50,894 bases of DNA from Akkermansia muciniphila (GTDB lineage Bacteria > Verrucomicrobiota > Verrucomicrobiia > Verrucomicrobiales > V1-33): positions 1 to 50,894 of the forward strand of contig CALQSQ010000035.1 of NCBI GenBank assembly GCA_943333275.1. The letters run 5' to 3'. Positions 9,380-19,943 of this stretch are shown here, piece after piece. The notes beneath the pieces were generated by a model, which was given only the letters and a program-made list of their open reading frames with translations, did not search any database and was not told where the DNA came from. Position 1 is the stretch's first letter; every line of letters begins with the position of its first letter. A program made the position numbers and the translations under genes.

Positions 9380-10273
9380 ATGAACGCTTTTGGTTTTTTC
9401 ATGCGCCGCCTTGCCTGGCAGTTCGGTGTTCGCACCGAGCGCCGATGCTGGGCGGCCGTCTCCCGCGAGAGGCAGATCCTCTCGGAGGCGCAGGATCTGC
9501 TTGGGCGGCTGTGCTGGCGGAAGGCTGACAAGATTGAGGATCTGACGGGGGAATTCTGGCAACTCAAGGATCTGAACGATCAGCAGGAAAAATTGCGCGT
9601 GCAAAGCGACGAGATGCTGGAACGCATTGAATTACTCAAGGAACAGTTGGAAGGTGTGGAGGACAAATATGAGGATCAGGTGGATGTGGAAAGGAATCGC
9701 AAGGAGGAGGTGCTTACCGAGGCAACCGCCATCACCCGTGAAATGGACGACCTGCGGGAGGAAGATGCGTTCACTCGCCAGAAATTTAGCAGTTTAAAAC
9801 TAAAGCTGGATGTGCTGAAGCGCCAGGAGGGTGTCGACCTTTCCAACGAAATGACCAAGACAAGGGCCGCGATTCATCAGCTCAAGTTGGACCACGATGC
9901 GATGCGCAAAATCCTCGAGGAAAAGGAGCTGCTGGTTCAGACCATTGAGGCTTCCGTGCAGGGGGTGGACGGCATGATCGCTGCCCTGCGCGCACAGATG
10001 CGGGAGGAATCGTCCGGATTGGTGGAGGAAATAGGGATTCTCTCCAAACGGGTGGCGGAAATTTCCGCGAAGATCGGCACGCTGGAAAACTCCAAGGCGG
10101 AGCTTTCCTTTCACGTGGGAATTTACCTCAGTCAGAACTCGGACAGTCCGGATCCGGAAATCCAAAAGGTCCTGGCGGCTTGCCGGCCAATCATTGCGAA
10201 GATCAATGTGCTGCGGCGCTCAATCCAATACAATCAGCGACTGGCGCGGCGATCGGGCATCAAGGCGGTTTAA
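9380..10273 (+). CDS. Cytoplasmic coiled-coil protein of unknown function
   Basis: A 297-residue, highly charged protein with near-continuous heptad patterning from about residue 50 to 250 (for example KLRVQSDEMLERIELLKEQL) and a basic C-terminus ending ARRSGIKAV. There is no signal peptide, although the N-terminus carries a short aromatic/basic leader (MNAFGFFMRRLAW); ATG at 9404 is an alternative start. Long coiled coils of this sort are usually structural or scaffold proteins; no specific family is recognised. Its stop overlaps the stop of the convergent membrane-protein gene by a few bases. Confidence 0.7.
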   Translation: MNAFGFFMRRLAWQFGVRTERRCWAAVSRERQILSEAQDLLGRLCWRKADKIEDLTGEFWQLKDLNDQQEKLRVQSDEMLERIELLKEQLEGVEDKYEDQVDVERNRKEEVLTEATAITREMDDLREEDAFTRQKFSSLKLKLDVLKRQEGVDLSNEMTKTRAAIHQLKLDHDAMRKILEEKELLVQTIEASVQGVDGMIAALRAQMREESSGLVEEIGILSKRVAEISAKIGTLENSKAELSFHVGIYLSQNSDSPDPEIQKVLAACRPIIAKINVLRRSIQYNQRLARRSGIKAV

Positions 10274-10950
10274 TTTCCACTGCTCCCGGTGCTGACCTCC
10301 TTCACGGAGGCTTCCAGATCCAGTCTCATCTCGAGCACCTGGGTATCAAATTCCAGCAGCGCATCCGCCGCTTTGTCCTTGGAAGTGGCCAGGGCGATGT
10401 AGAGGTACTGGGCGATGGCCAGACTGTAGCAGGTCCAGCCGACGGCCCAGGCATCCGTGCCTGATGGTCCCCCAAAGATGGCGGCAAGAATGGCCAGCAC
10501 GGGGGAAGATCTTTTGAGGTGCTGATGGAAAATGCCGCTGCTGATCCGCCTGCGTTGCTCCCAGCAGCATTTGAAAAAGCGCCGCGTCAGGGGGATTTTC
10601 GGCGGACCGCGATGCAGCACCGCATAGAGTTCGTGGTCGGGCATCGTCTCGATCACACTCATGACGAGCAGCACCCGCAGCCCCAGACCGATCCACACGT
10701 AGCGTTCCTGGAGGTTGAAGGGAATCCAGCCAAAGAAGAAATCCTCCGTGTTCGCCGTGGCCAGCAGCAGGACGAGCGAGGCGCGAAACCAATGCTCAAT
10801 GTCGCGCTCGAATTCGGCATCGAGCACCTTGATCTTGCCCCAGCGTTTCAGGAAAAACCGGATCACCTTCGCCGCCAGCAATCCCGCAATCAGGCGGCTG
10901 ATGGGCTTGAGCAACTGCCGGAAAATTTGGGCGAAAATTTGCGGCAGCAT
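10270..10950 (-). CDS. Integral membrane protein of unknown function
   Basis: A 226-residue protein with an N-terminal hydrophobic/amphipathic region (MLPQIFAQIFRQLL...), then membrane segments around SLVLLLATA, VWIGLGLRVLLVMSVIE and the alanine-rich AVGWTCYSLAIAQYLYIALA, and a helical acidic tail (DTQVLEMRLDLEASVKEV). Basic loops such as RRFFKCCWEQRRR suggest a cytoplasmic face. It is convergent with the coiled-coil gene and lies 35 bases downstream of the end of fumC on the same strand. No family is recognised. Confidence 0.65.
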   Translation of the reverse strand: MLPQIFAQIFRQLLKPISRLIAGLLAAKVIRFFLKRWGKIKVLDAEFERDIEHWFRASLVLLLATANTEDFFFGWIPFNLQERYVWIGLGLRVLLVMSVIETMPDHELYAVLHRGPPKIPLTRRFFKCCWEQRRRISSGIFHQHLKRSSPVLAILAAIFGGPSGTDAWAVGWTCYSLAIAQYLYIALATSKDKAADALLEFDTQVLEMRLDLEASVKEVSTGSSGN

Positions 10951-10984
10951 CGTGAGGGAGATCGAAAAGTTGAGCCCCGGCGCG

Positions 10985-12400
10985 CTATGGTCTGGTCATG
11001 CGTTCGGGCACGACAAAACGGGTGAATTCCTCCTCCGTGAGATAACCGAGACTGAGTGCCGCCGCTTTTAAAGTCGTGCCCTCCTTGTTGGCTTTCTTGG
11101 CGATGGCGGCGGCCTTGTCGTAGCCGATGTGTTCGTTGAGTGCGGTGACGAGCATGAGGCACTGCTCGACGTAGCTGTCGATCTTCTCGCGGTTGGCGCG
11201 AAGGCCCTTCAGACAATGCTCGCTGAAGCTGAGCATGGTATCCGTGAGCAGGTCCACGGAATTGAGAAGGTTGAAAATCATCACGGGATTGAAGACATTG
11301 AGTTCAAAATTTCCCTGACTTCCCGCGAAACTGATCGCCGTGTCATTCCCCATCACCTGCACCGCCACCATGGTCATGGCCTCGCACTGCGTGGGGTTCA
11401 CCTTGCCGGGCATGATACTGGAGCCAGGCTCATTTTCCGGCAGGAGGAGTTCGCCCAGCCCGCAGCGCGGACCCGATCCCAGCCAGCGAATGTCGTTGGC
11501 GATTTTCATGAGGCTGCCAGCCAGTGTTTTCAGGGCTCCACTCGCCATGACGAGTTCATCGTGGGCGGAAAGAGCGGCGAACAGGTTGGGGTGTGAGGTA
11601 AATGGCAACCCGCTGAGTTCTGCAATCTGGGCGGCGGCGCGCCGGGCAAATTCCGGATGCGAATTGATGCCCGTGCCCACCGCGGTGCCGCCAATGGCGA
11701 GATCCATGACCTGCGGCAGGATGCTCTGGAGGCGCTGGATGTTGCGATCCATCAGGGCGACGTAGCCGCCAAACTCCTGACCCAGCGTGACCGGCGTCGC
11801 ATCCTGCAGGTGGGTGCGGCCTATTTTCACAATGTCGGCAAATTCCCGGCGCTTGGCGTCCAGGGCATCGCGGAAAATCTGACAGGCAGGCAGCAGCCGA
11901 TGCGAGATTTCCTCAGCCGCAGCAATGTGCATGGCGGTGGGAAAGGTGTCGTTGGAGGACTGCGACATGTTCACATCGTCATTCGGGTGCACCGGTGATT
12001 TGGAGCCGAGGACCCCACCACTGATCTCGATCGCCCGGTTGGCGATGACTTCATTGGTATTCATGTTGCTCTGCGTGCCGCTGCCGGTCTGCCAGATGTG
12101 CACGGGAAAATGCTCGTCGAGCTGGCCGCTGATGACTTCGTCCGCGGCAGCCGAAATGAGCCGGACTTTTTCAGCCGTCATCCGGGTGGGTTTCAACTCG
12201 GCGTTGACCATGGCGCAGGCTTTCTTGAGCAGACCCATGGCCCGGATCACAGGCCGGGGCATGACATCGCTGCCAATGTTGAAGAAATGGATGCTGCGCG
12301 CGGTTTGTGCGCCCCAGTAAACGGATTGGGGAACCTGCTTTTCCCCCATCGTGTCGGATTCGGTGCGTGTGGGGCCGGAGAAGTTGTAGGTGCTGGGCAT
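10985..12400 (-). CDS. fumC: Class II fumarate hydratase
   Basis: The protein interconverts fumarate and L-malate in the TCA cycle and is an oxygen-stable, iron-free homotetramer. From ATG at 12400 it is 471 residues, the normal FumC length. It carries [18 protein letters not shown], the [14 protein letters not shown] block and the superfamily signature [11 protein letters not shown]. The loop serine of that signature supplies the catalytic base. I chose [16 protein letters not shown] as the start because family members begin there; an upstream ATG at 12448 would add 16 unrelated residues. The class II C-terminal domain is present. Confidence 0.95.
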   Translation of the reverse strand: MPSTYNFSGPTRTESDTMGEKQVPQSVYWGAQTARSIHFFNIGSDVMPRPVIRAMGLLKKACAMVNAELKPTRMTAEKVRLISAAADEVISGQLDEHFPVHIWQTGSGTQSNMNTNEVIANRAIEISGGVLGSKSPVHPNDDVNMSQSSNDTFPTAMHIAAAEEISHRLLPACQIFRDALDAKRREFADIVKIGRTHLQDATPVTLGQEFGGYVALMDRNIQRLQSILPQVMDLAIGGTAVGTGINSHPEFARRAAAQIAELSGLPFTSHPNLFAALSAHDELVMASGALKTLAGSLMKIANDIRWLGSGPRCGLGELLLPENEPGSSIMPGKVNPTQCEAMTMVAVQVMGNDTAISFAGSQGNFELNVFNPVMIFNLLNSVDLLTDTMLSFSEHCLKGLRANREKIDSYVEQCLMLVTALNEHIGYDKAAAIAKKANKEGTTLKAAALSLGYLTEEEFTRFVVPERMTRP

Positions 12401-12468
12401 GGTGGAGATAAAATATGGGTGCGCTCCGACGTAGTGGCGGCTTTCCACTTTGGCAAAAAAAATCCCAG

Positions 12469-13944
12469 CTAATCCTCAAGGGTGGCGGAAAGGTCGAAGA
12501 CCCGGTGCAGTGCCGAACGCGCCGCATGGTAGCCGCACATCCCGTGCACCCCGGCACCGGGAGGAGTGGACGCACTGCACAGGAATAAATTTTTCACCGG
12601 GGTGGCGTAAGGGTCCGAACTGAAAATGGGACGCCGGACCATTTGCACCAGATCCTGCACGCCACCGATAATATCGCCCCCCACGTAGTTGGGATTGTAC
12701 GCCGCTAGATCCCGCGGATTCATGCCATGGCTTCCGATGATGAGATCGCGGAAGCCCGGTGCAAAGCGTTCGATCTGCCGCAGAATCGTCCCGGTGAGAT
12801 CCCCCTCGAAATGCGGCGGCGTGTGGCAGTAAGCCCAGCACGTGTGCTGACCGGTGGGCGCGCGGGTCGGATCCGGAATGCTTTGCTGCGACAGCAGCAC
12901 AAAGGGACGCTCGGCCACCCGGCCCTCCCAGCAGGCCTGCTCGGATTCCACCATTTCCGCGAGGCTGCCGCCCAGATGCACGGTCCCGGCCTGGCGGCAA
13001 TAGGGGTTGGTCCACGGTATGGGACCACTCAGCGCGAGATCCAGTTTGAAGACCCCCGGACCAAAGCGGAACCGTTGCAGGGAATTTAAATATCGCTCGG
13101 GTAGCAAATCCCCGGCAATCGCAATCAACCCCTTGGGTGAGGTGTCAAAGAGATAGGCCTGCGCCTTGGGAAGGGCATCGAGGTCCTCAACCTTGCAACC
13201 CACGACAATTTCGCCTCCCAGCGCCTGGAAATAGCGCCCCAGTGCGTTCGCCAAACTTTGCGATCCCCCCACCGCCACCGGCCATCCGACCATGTGCCCG
13301 GTTGTGGCGAGCATCATGCCCACGGCGGCTGTAAACGGCTTTCCCAATGGCAACACAGAATGCGCAGCGTGGCCGCAAAACATCCCCTGGCCCTCATCGG
13401 ATTTAAATTTGCTCCTGGCCAGCCCGGCTGCCGATCGCATGCCTGCGAGACCAAATTTCGCCATGTGGAAAGGATGGCGGGGAAATTTTAAGAGAGGTCC
13501 CAGCAGTTCGGGCAGAAGCATTTCCACCGTTCGTTTCATTCCGCCGTAGAACTGGCAGTAAGCCTTGCCATCCTTGCCCGGCAACAGGGCAGCCGTGGCG
13601 TCAATATCCTTCAGCATCACCCCGGCCCGGCCGCCATCCAGCGGATGCGCCAGTGGAACCTCCGGCTGCGCCCATTCAAGACCAAACTTCCTCAGCGGCA
13701 CCGAGGCGAAAAAGGGCGACGCAATCCCCAGCGGATGCACTGCCGAACAAACATCATGATGAAATCCCGGCAGCGTGAGTTCCTTCGTTCGCATGCCCCC
13801 GCCTATCGTCGGCTGCGCCTCGACCATGAGAACGCTCAGACCGGCCCGGGCCAGCGTGATTCCCGCCGAGAATCCATTGGGTCCGGAGCCCACGACGATG
13901 GCATCGTAGCTGGAGGAACTGGGTTGCGTGCGCACCGTGGGCAT
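12469..13944 (-). CDS. FAD-dependent phytoene-desaturase-like oxidoreductase
   Basis: A 491-residue flavoprotein of the phytoene dehydrogenase/PYROXD2-like group. The N-terminal FAD dinucleotide-binding motif is clear ([21 protein letters not shown], residues about 15-35) and is followed by the family's GGGMRT segment and an [11 protein letters not shown] block. The C-terminal part has the second FAD-contact motif in a Cys-rich segment ([19 protein letters not shown]). The substrate is not predictable from sequence; carotenoid or other isoprenoid/lipid oxidation is the family range, and no carotenoid genes are adjacent. It lies 69 bases upstream of fumC on the same strand. Confidence 0.85.
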   Translation of the reverse strand: MPTVRTQPSSSSYDAIVVGSGPNGFSAGITLARAGLSVLMVEAQPTIGGGMRTKELTLPGFHHDVCSAVHPLGIASPFFASVPLRKFGLEWAQPEVPLAHPLDGGRAGVMLKDIDATAALLPGKDGKAYCQFYGGMKRTVEMLLPELLGPLLKFPRHPFHMAKFGLAGMRSAAGLARSKFKSDEGQGMFCGHAAHSVLPLGKPFTAAVGMMLATTGHMVGWPVAVGGSQSLANALGRYFQALGGEIVVGCKVEDLDALPKAQAYLFDTSPKGLIAIAGDLLPERYLNSLQRFRFGPGVFKLDLALSGPIPWTNPYCRQAGTVHLGGSLAEMVESEQACWEGRVAERPFVLLSQQSIPDPTRAPTGQHTCWAYCHTPPHFEGDLTGTILRQIERFAPGFRDLIIGSHGMNPRDLAAYNPNYVGGDIIGGVQDLVQMVRRPIFSSDPYATPVKNLFLCSASTPPGAGVHGMCGYHAARSALHRVFDLSATLED

Positions 13945-14060
13945 TCCCCATCAGTGAGGGGTGGTGGAGATTTGTCGAGTAGAAACAACGACCCAAAATC
14001 TACGAGAGTGATGTTGCGACGGAGAGCCTACGCAAGCAGGCTGCCGGGCAAATTTTGAAC

Positions 14061-15032
14061 ATGTCCCATCCTCCTCCTTCGCAATCCCCCGATGCCACGC
14101 CCGTGGTGGCGCAGGTGGCTTTTCCACCACCCACTCCAGTGGTGCACCCCGCGCAACCCCACCCCCTGGTGCAGGGCTGTGCGATCACAAGCATCGGCAT
14201 GCTGACGCTGGCGTCGCTGCCATTCTTCGGGATTGTCTGGCTGATCTATGCGCTGTCCAACTACGATACCGTCTTTGGTACGGGAATATCGACGAATTCC
14301 CTGCTTATTTTCCTGCTCCCGATTCTTTTCTTCATGGCCGTCATTTACAAGATCGTCAGCATAGTCCGAGCCCGGACCAAGCCCGTCCAAATGACCGGGC
14401 CTGGCAGAGCGCTCAACCCTCCGTCTCCGCAAATCAGCCGTGCAGATCAAACCGCCAAGACAAAGCAGGAACAACTGTTCTCGTCATTAATTCCGGAGAA
14501 TCGCACCCGCCACCACCAGCTCTGCGAGAAAATTTCCCGCGTCCAGACCCTGGCGCAAAATGTCGATGACCCGGAAACCAAGGCCCAGTTCCGTCCTGGC
14601 TTGGAGAAACTTCAATGGCTCCACTTGAAAGGATTGCTCGCGCACGAGCACCTGTCCTCACTCACCCCGCCGGACCTCCACGGAACCCTGGAATCAAAAA
14701 TCGCCAGCCTGCAACAGACCCTCGCATCCTCGCCCACTCCCGCGTCCCGCAAATCCACCGAATCCACCATCGCCCTCACCGAGGAACGTCTGCGAAACGT
14801 GGAGAACCGCCGCAACCGACTGGCGGAAATCGCCTCTGACCTCGACCGGATTGAAGCGCAGCTGGACCTCTCCCTCGAGCGGGCCGCGTTGCATTCCTCG
14901 GCCCCGAATGGGAATTTCCAATTGGACCTCGCCGGGCGCATGGTTGAAACCTCGGAGCTTTTTGGCTCATCGCTCCCCCTGGTGAGTGAACTCGATGCTT
15001 ATTTCCAAGCTCCGTCCTCCGAAGGAAACTGA
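14061..15032 (+). CDS. Membrane protein with coiled-coil cytoplasmic tail, unknown function
   Basis: The first 45 residues are a Pro/His-rich disordered head. Two membrane segments follow at about residues 50-70 (SIGMLTLASLPFFGIVWLIY) and 80-105 (LLIFLLPILFFMAVIYKIV). The rest, to 323 residues, is soluble and helical with heptad character. The layout resembles proteins with a DUF4190-like membrane pair plus a tail. ATG at 14061 is chosen; a TTG two codons upstream is open too. It is divergent from the oxidoreductase gene and ends about 60 bases before ureB, but nothing links it to urease. Confidence 0.6.
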   Translation: MSHPPPSQSPDATPVVAQVAFPPPTPVVHPAQPHPLVQGCAITSIGMLTLASLPFFGIVWLIYALSNYDTVFGTGISTNSLLIFLLPILFFMAVIYKIVSIVRARTKPVQMTGPGRALNPPSPQISRADQTAKTKQEQLFSSLIPENRTRHHQLCEKISRVQTLAQNVDDPETKAQFRPGLEKLQWLHLKGLLAHEHLSSLTPPDLHGTLESKIASLQQTLASSPTPASRKSTESTIALTEERLRNVENRRNRLAEIASDLDRIEAQLDLSLERAALHSSAPNGNFQLDLAGRMVETSELFGSSLPLVSELDAYFQAPSSEGN

Positions 15033-15045
15033 GCGGACTCAAGAT

Positions 15046-15062
15046 TGGGCCTCGCCGTAGCA
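15046..15062 (+). promoter_or_regulatory. Weak sigma-54-like element before ureB
   Basis: GG at 15048-15049 and GC at 15060-15061 are separated by exactly ten bases, as sigma-54 promoters require, and an A follows GC. The -24 half otherwise departs from TGGCACG. A start site would fall near 15073, about 20 bases before the ureB ATG. I offer it because the partner operon has a much better sigma-54 site. It could be chance. Confidence 0.25.
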
Positions 15063-15093
15063 TGGATATTGCTCTCTTTTGTTGCAATCAATC

Positions 15094-15414
15094 ATGCTCA
15101 TCCCCGGAGAAATCATCCATCCCCCCAACGCACCCGATCTGGAAGCCAACCTTGGATTGGAAACGCGGCCGCTCATCGTGGCCAACACCGGTGATCGACC
15201 CATTCAGGTGGGGAGCCACTTTCATTTTTTTGAAGTGAACACTTTACTGCATTTTGACCGTTCGGCATCGCTGGGATTTCGTTTAAATATTCCAGCCGGA
15301 ACCGCAGTGCGGTTTGAACCGGGAGACACACGCGAGGTGGAACTCGTCGCCTTCGCCGGCAAACGGGAGGTATATGGCCTCAACAATCTGGTCAACGGAC
15401 CACTCCCCGCATGA
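15094..15414 (+). CDS. ureB: Urease beta subunit
   Basis: The small beta subunit of nickel urease (urea to ammonia and carbamate), 106 residues from ATG at 15094. It starts [14 protein letters not shown] and carries the family core [19 protein letters not shown] and [11 protein letters not shown] 15094 is preferred to the TTG at 15079 because UreB proteins begin at this point (M-I/L-P-G-E). It is a separate beta gene as in most bacteria, not fused to gamma. The stop overlaps the ureC start (ATGA), so beta and alpha are translationally coupled. The gamma subunit, normally just upstream, is instead on the opposite strand at 19640-19942. Confidence 0.96.
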   Translation: MLIPGEIIHPPNAPDLEANLGLETRPLIVANTGDRPIQVGSHFHFFEVNTLLHFDRSASLGFRLNIPAGTAVRFEPGDTREVELVAFAGKREVYGLNNLVNGPLPA

Positions 15415-17126
15415 AAATCACCCGCAAACAGCACGCCAGCATGTTCGGTCCCACGGTGGGAGATCAGGTCCGCCTGGCCGATACCGAATTGTTCATCGAG
15501 GTTGAACGCGATCTCATTGCCGAGAACGGCGGCTATGGCAATGAAGTCAAATTCGGCGGCGGCAAGGTCATCCGCGACGGCATGGCGCAATCTCCTCTGG
15601 CTCTGGATGCGGAATGTCTCGACTTGGTAATTACCAACGCCACGATCCTCGATGCCGTGCAGGGTGTGATCAAGGCGGACATCGGCATCAAGCATGGGCG
15701 CATCGTTGGCATCGGCCATGCCGGAAATCCGTTGCTTCAAAATGGTATCACCATGGTGATCGGTGCCGCGACGGAAGTCATTGCGGGAGAGGGTAACATC
15801 ATCACTGCGGGTGGAATCGATACGCACATTCATTTCATCTGCCCGCAGCAGATCGAGCACGCCCTGGCCAGTGGCATCACCACCATGATCGGTGGGGGCA
15901 CGGGTCCGGCTCATGGAACGTTTGCCACGACCAGCACGCCGGGCATCTGGAATCTGCATCGCATGCTGGAAGCCGCAGAGGAGTATCCGATGAATCTGGG
16001 CTTTCTTGGAAAGGGAAATTGCTCCACACCGGAACCATTGCGTGAACAGGTCATGGCGGGAGCCATCGGATTGAAACTCCATGAAGACTGGGGCACCACG
16101 CCTGCAGCCATCGACTGCTGCCTCGGCGTGGCGGATGAACTGGACGTTCAGGTGGCGATTCACACCGACACCTTAAATGAAGCGGGTTTCGTTGAGACTA
16201 CCCTCGCCGCATTCAAGGGACGCACCATTCACACCTATCATTCAGAAGGTGCCGGAGGTGGTCACGCTCCGGACATCATTCGCGTCTGCGGAGAAGCCAA
16301 CGTGCTGCCTTCCTCCACGAATCCCACACGGCCGTTCACGGTGAATACCATTGATGAACACCTCGACATGCTCATGGTCTGCCACCATCTGGACTCGCGC
16401 ATTCCGGAGGACGTGGCTTTCGCGGAGTCGCGAATCCGGCCGGAGACCATTGCTGCGGAGGATCTGCTGCACGATCTTGGGGCCATTTCCATGATGTCCA
16501 GCGACAGCCAGGCCATGGGGCGGCTGGGCGAGGTCATCACGCGGACCTGGCAGACAGCCCACAAGATGAAAGTTCAGTTTGGGAAAATTGAGGGAGATGA
16601 AAAGCACCCGGCGGATAATTTCCGGGCGCTGCGGTATGTTGCCAAATACACCATTAATCCGGCGATCACGCACGGAGTGTCCCACGAGGTGGGTTCCATC
16701 GAAATCGGCAAGCTCGCGGATCTCGTGCTTTGGAAGCCTGCCTTCTTTGGAGTAAAACCGGAGATCATTCTCAAAGGCGGCCTCATTGCGATGGCCAACA
16801 TGGGCGACCCGAATGCGAGCATCCCGACGCCCCAGCCCACCTTTTACCGTCCGCAATTCGCAGCCCATGGCCGCGCTAAATTCAGCACCTCGCTGACCTT
16901 TGTCAGCCAGGCCGGTCTGCCCAACGTCCAGCAACTCGGCCTTTCCAAAATGCTCAGCGTCGTGAGATCCTGCCGGAAAATCAGCAAACGCGACATGCTC
17001 TGGAACAACTACCTGCCGCACATCGAGGTCGATCCGGATACCTACACGGTCAAAGCGGATGGCCGGGAACTGCGCTGCGAACCCGCCTCCGTGCTGCCCA
17101 TGGCGCAGCGGTATTTCCTGTTTTAA
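15411..17126 (+). CDS. ureC: Urease alpha (catalytic) subunit
   Basis: A 571-residue amidohydrolase that holds the two-nickel centre. All ligands are visible: HIHFICPQQ (two His), the carbamylated lysine in [10 protein letters not shown], His of [10 protein letters not shown], His of [12 protein letters not shown] and Asp of [11 protein letters not shown]. The mobile flap [13 protein letters not shown] has the Cys-His pair, and the active-site Arg is in ESRIRPET. Length equals the family norm and nothing is missing, so the enzyme should be active. It is coupled to ureB upstream and lies nine bases ahead of ureE. Confidence 0.98.
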   Translation: MKITRKQHASMFGPTVGDQVRLADTELFIEVERDLIAENGGYGNEVKFGGGKVIRDGMAQSPLALDAECLDLVITNATILDAVQGVIKADIGIKHGRIVGIGHAGNPLLQNGITMVIGAATEVIAGEGNIITAGGIDTHIHFICPQQIEHALASGITTMIGGGTGPAHGTFATTSTPGIWNLHRMLEAAEEYPMNLGFLGKGNCSTPEPLREQVMAGAIGLKLHEDWGTTPAAIDCCLGVADELDVQVAIHTDTLNEAGFVETTLAAFKGRTIHTYHSEGAGGGHAPDIIRVCGEANVLPSSTNPTRPFTVNTIDEHLDMLMVCHHLDSRIPEDVAFAESRIRPETIAAEDLLHDLGAISMMSSDSQAMGRLGEVITRTWQTAHKMKVQFGKIEGDEKHPADNFRALRYVAKYTINPAITHGVSHEVGSIEIGKLADLVLWKPAFFGVKPEIILKGGLIAMANMGDPNASIPTPQPTFYRPQFAAHGRAKFSTSLTFVSQAGLPNVQQLGLSKMLSVVRSCRKISKRDMLWNNYLPHIEVDPDTYTVKADGRELRCEPASVLPMAQRYFLF

Positions 17127-17135
17127 GGTGACGCC

Positions 17136-17561
17136 ATGATTCTAGTCCGCTCCATGATCGCCGCAATTTCACAGCGGCCCGAACAGGTGCCCCTGATGGC
17201 CGAAAGGCGCATGTTTCTGAAACGTCGCTGGCGTGGGGTGGCGGCGGATGGGATGGAATTTGGATTCGATTTGGCATCACGACTGACGAGCGGTGCTTTA
17301 ATTCATCAAACAGACGATGCGGATTACATCATCCTGCAGGAACCGGAGAGCATTTATGAAATCCCCTTCCAAACCGCAGAACAGGCGGCCTTGATCGGAT
17401 GGAAAATAGGTAATCTGCACTTCCCTGTACAGATTATGGAATCGACCATCCGTGTCAGTCAGGATATCGCTATCAGGCAGCTCTGCGAACGCGAAAACTG
17501 GCCGACGGCTGAAATCTCCGTTATCTTCAACCCTCTGCGCGTCACCCCCCATGCTTCCTGA
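17136..17561 (+). CDS. ureE: Urease nickel metallochaperone UreE
   Basis: UreE delivers nickel to the UreD-UreF-UreG-apourease complex. The 141-residue protein has the N-terminal substrate-like domain and a C-terminal metal-binding domain with the conserved GNLHFPVQ segment, whose His lies at the dimer interface in characterised UreE proteins. There is no His-rich C-terminal tail (it ends RVTPHAS), so it should bind few nickel ions rather than store them. ATG at 17136 or 17154 could be used. The last 11 bases overlap ureF. Confidence 0.9.
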   Translation: MILVRSMIAAISQRPEQVPLMAERRMFLKRRWRGVAADGMEFGFDLASRLTSGALIHQTDDADYIILQEPESIYEIPFQTAEQAALIGWKIGNLHFPVQIMESTIRVSQDIAIRQLCERENWPTAEISVIFNPLRVTPHAS

Positions 17562-18222
17562 CTGGCTTCCATGGTTGCTGCAAGTGAACGATTCAGCGTT
17601 TCCGTCGGGCGCCTACGCTCACTCGCTGGGATTGGAAGAACTCGTGCAGAATGGAGTGGTGAATTCTCCGGACACTCTGGAGACGTTTCTGCACCAGCAG
17701 ATCATCCCTGCCCTGCTGACTTTCGACATACCCATGCTGGGGGCAGCGCATCGGTGCTCCGCTGAGGGTAATTTGAAGGGATTGCTTGCATTGGATCAAG
17801 ATTTGGAAGCATGGAAACTGCCTGCCGAATTGCGTTCCGCGAGCCGCCAAATCGGTTCCCGAAGGCTGACCTTGATCCGTCAGTTGGACAATTCGCCGCT
17901 GAGCACCGACTACGGGCAGGCCGATGCCCCTTGCCATCATCTCATCGTCTGCGCGCTTGAGTTGCACACCCTGCCGGTCGCAGCCGCTGCATGCGCCTAT
18001 GCCCAGCAGACCATTGCAGGCTATGCAACCGCCGCGATGAAACTGATGCGACTGGGGCAGGAGCGCTGTCAGGCAATCATTCGTCGAGCCGTGGTGACTC
18101 TGTTCACCCGGATCGAACAAGCTTGCCAGCTCCCCCTGGATCAGGTCGGTTGGTTTAATCCGCTGCTGGAAATCGCCTCCATGCGACACGCCCGCGCAGC
18201 AGAACGCCTCTTCATTTCATAA
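17551..18222 (+). CDS. ureF: Urease accessory protein UreF
   Basis: UreF is the GTPase-gating chaperone that binds UreD and UreG during nickel insertion. From ATG at 17551 it is 223 residues, the normal length, all helical, with the hallmark start [24 protein letters not shown] block and the C-terminal [13 protein letters not shown] motif, typical of UreF ends. The frame is open further upstream, but homology begins at this Met, which lies inside the end of ureE. The overlap indicates coupled translation. Confidence 0.95.
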   Translation: MLPDWLPWLLQVNDSAFPSGAYAHSLGLEELVQNGVVNSPDTLETFLHQQIIPALLTFDIPMLGAAHRCSAEGNLKGLLALDQDLEAWKLPAELRSASRQIGSRRLTLIRQLDNSPLSTDYGQADAPCHHLIVCALELHTLPVAAAACAYAQQTIAGYATAAMKLMRLGQERCQAIIRRAVVTLFTRIEQACQLPLDQVGWFNPLLEIASMRHARAAERLFIS

Positions 18223-18226
18223 AATC

Positions 18227-18838
18227 ATGACACAAGGAAAACCCATTCGAATCGGCATCGGCGGCCCCGTGGGCTCCGGCAAAACCATGTGCGTCCTGCG
18301 TCTCTGCCAATGGCTCAAGGACGAACTCTCCATCGGAGTCATTACCAATGACATTTACACCCGGGAGGATGCGGAATTTCTACTGCGTGCCAACGTCCTT
18401 CCCGCGGACCGGGTGATCGGCGTGGAGACGGGCGGATGCCCACATACCGCCATCCGGGACGATACGAGCATGAATCAGGCCGCCGTCACCGAACTCGAAA
18501 AGCGCCATCCCGATTTGCAACTGATCCTGATTGAGAGCGGCGGAGATAATCTCTCCGCAACGTTTTCCCCCGAACTCGTGGATGCCTACATCTTCGTGAT
18601 CGATGTGGCCGAGGGTGATAAAATTCCCCGCAAAGGTGGTCCCGCCATTCGCACCAGCGATCTGCTGCTCATCAACAAGACGGCGCTGGCGCCCCATGTT
18701 GGCGCGGACCTTGGGGTGATGGAGCGCGATGCCAAACTCCAGCGCGGCTCCCGCCCGGTCATCTTTGCCGACCTCAAATCGGAATCGGGAAAAGCGGAAC
18801 TCCTGGCCTGGCTTAAACACGAATTGCTCTTCGTCTAA
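18227..18838 (+). CDS. ureG: Urease accessory GTPase UreG
   Basis: A SIMIBI-class GTPase that powers nickel insertion. In its 203 residues are P-loop GGPVGSGKT (about 12-20), the nickel-binding CPHTAIRDD motif, the [15 protein letters not shown] block and the guanine-recognition NKTALAP segment. No His-rich N-terminal extension is present. It starts four bases after ureF and is followed four bases later by the TTG start of ureD. Confidence 0.97.
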   Translation: MTQGKPIRIGIGGPVGSGKTMCVLRLCQWLKDELSIGVITNDIYTREDAEFLLRANVLPADRVIGVETGGCPHTAIRDDTSMNQAAVTELEKRHPDLQLILIESGGDNLSATFSPELVDAYIFVIDVAEGDKIPRKGGPAIRTSDLLLINKTALAPHVGADLGVMERDAKLQRGSRPVIFADLKSESGKAELLAWLKHELLFV

Positions 18839-18842
18839 GGGA

Positions 18843-19643
18843 TTGAAAGGCCATCTTCACATCACCTGCGCCTGCGATGAAAAAGGGCGGAACTTCATCA
18901 GCGAACAATCGTTCTCGGCGCCCATGCACCTGAGCAAACCCCATGAGGACGCTGGTTGCCTGGTCGTGAATCTGGTAAATCCCACAGCCGGTCTGTTCGA
19001 CGGCGACGAAGTGGAGATCATCGCCCGTGTGCTGCCCGGGGCGCAGCTTGTGCTGACCACCCCCAGCGCCAGTCGCATCTATCATTCCCGCACCGGACGT
19101 CCCGCGATTGTCACCCAGCAGATCCTTGCAGGCCCGGGGTGTTTTGTGGAATTTTATCCCGAACCGATCATTCCCCAAGCCGGTGCCATTTACGATCAAC
19201 GCACGTTCATCAATGCCGCGCATGGTGCGGAGGTCATGTTTTTCGAATGGCTGGCCCCGGGACGCGTGGCCAGCGGCGAGGCCTTCCAATATCGCCAACT
19301 GCGCTGGCAGACGGAACTCTTCGCCGATGAGACATTAATCGTTCGGGAACGTTATTCCATCAGTCCCAGCCATCCGGAAAGCCTCGCCTCACTGACGACA
19401 AAATTTGCCTGCTCCCATTACCTTGGAGCTTTCATCATCAGCGACAAACCTTTTCCCGAAGACGAAGTTAGCGCGTTGAATGATGAAACCACCTACCTCG
19501 GATGGAGCCCCCTGCATCAGGGAGGGTGGATTGTGAAGGCTCTCTGCGCCGATAGCCTTAGCACAAGAAAATTGTTGAGCAAACTGCGGGGCATCTTTCA
19601 CACCGCCCTGCGTCGTGAAATGCCCGGTCTGGGTCGTTTCTAA
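18843..19643 (+). CDS. ureD: Urease accessory protein UreD (UreH)
   Basis: UreD is the scaffold that docks UreF-UreG onto apourease and channels nickel. Starting at TTG 18843 gives 266 residues, with the family core [29 protein letters not shown] and [20 protein letters not shown]. The frame is open back to an ATG at 18729, but that region overlaps ureG and has no UreD likeness, so the TTG immediately after ureG is preferred. The stop overlaps, tail to tail, the stop of ureA on the other strand. In many operons ureD comes first; here it is last. Confidence 0.92.
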   Translation: MKGHLHITCACDEKGRNFISEQSFSAPMHLSKPHEDAGCLVVNLVNPTAGLFDGDEVEIIARVLPGAQLVLTTPSASRIYHSRTGRPAIVTQQILAGPGCFVEFYPEPIIPQAGAIYDQRTFINAAHGAEVMFFEWLAPGRVASGEAFQYRQLRWQTELFADETLIVRERYSISPSHPESLASLTTKFACSHYLGAFIISDKPFPEDEVSALNDETTYLGWSPLHQGGWIVKALCADSLSTRKLLSKLRGIFHTALRREMPGLGRF

Positions 19644-19942
19644 ACGATCGGATTGTGAACGGTGACCAGCTTCGTCCCGTCCGGAAAGGTGGCTTCGACC
19701 TGAACCTCATGAATCATTTCCGGAACGCCTTCCATCACATCACTGCGTTTGAGAATTTGCCGGCCGTAGCTCATCATCTCAGACACTGATTTCCCATCGC
19801 GTGCGCCCTCGATGATTTCGGCGGTGATGAGAGCGACGGATTCCGGGTAATTAAGTTTCAGCCCGCGATTCTTCCTGCGTCGCGCCAGATCTGCGGCGAC
19901 GACAATAAGGAGCTTTTCGATTTCACGAGGCGAGAGGTGCAT
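19640..19942 (-). CDS. ureA: Urease gamma subunit
   Basis: The 100-residue gamma subunit of urease begins [20 protein letters not shown] and has the conserved [13 protein letters not shown] and [18 protein letters not shown] ends. It is full length. It is the last gene of the minus-strand urt operon and converges on ureD, sharing bases at the stops. The trimer (alpha-beta-gamma)3 needs equal amounts of the subunits, so the two operons must be expressed together. Confidence 0.96.
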   Translation of the reverse strand: MHLSPREIEKLLIVVAADLARRRKNRGLKLNYPESVALITAEIIEGARDGKSVSEMMSYGRQILKRSDVMEGVPEMIHEVQVEATFPDGTKLVTVHNPIV

Positions 19943-19943
19943 G

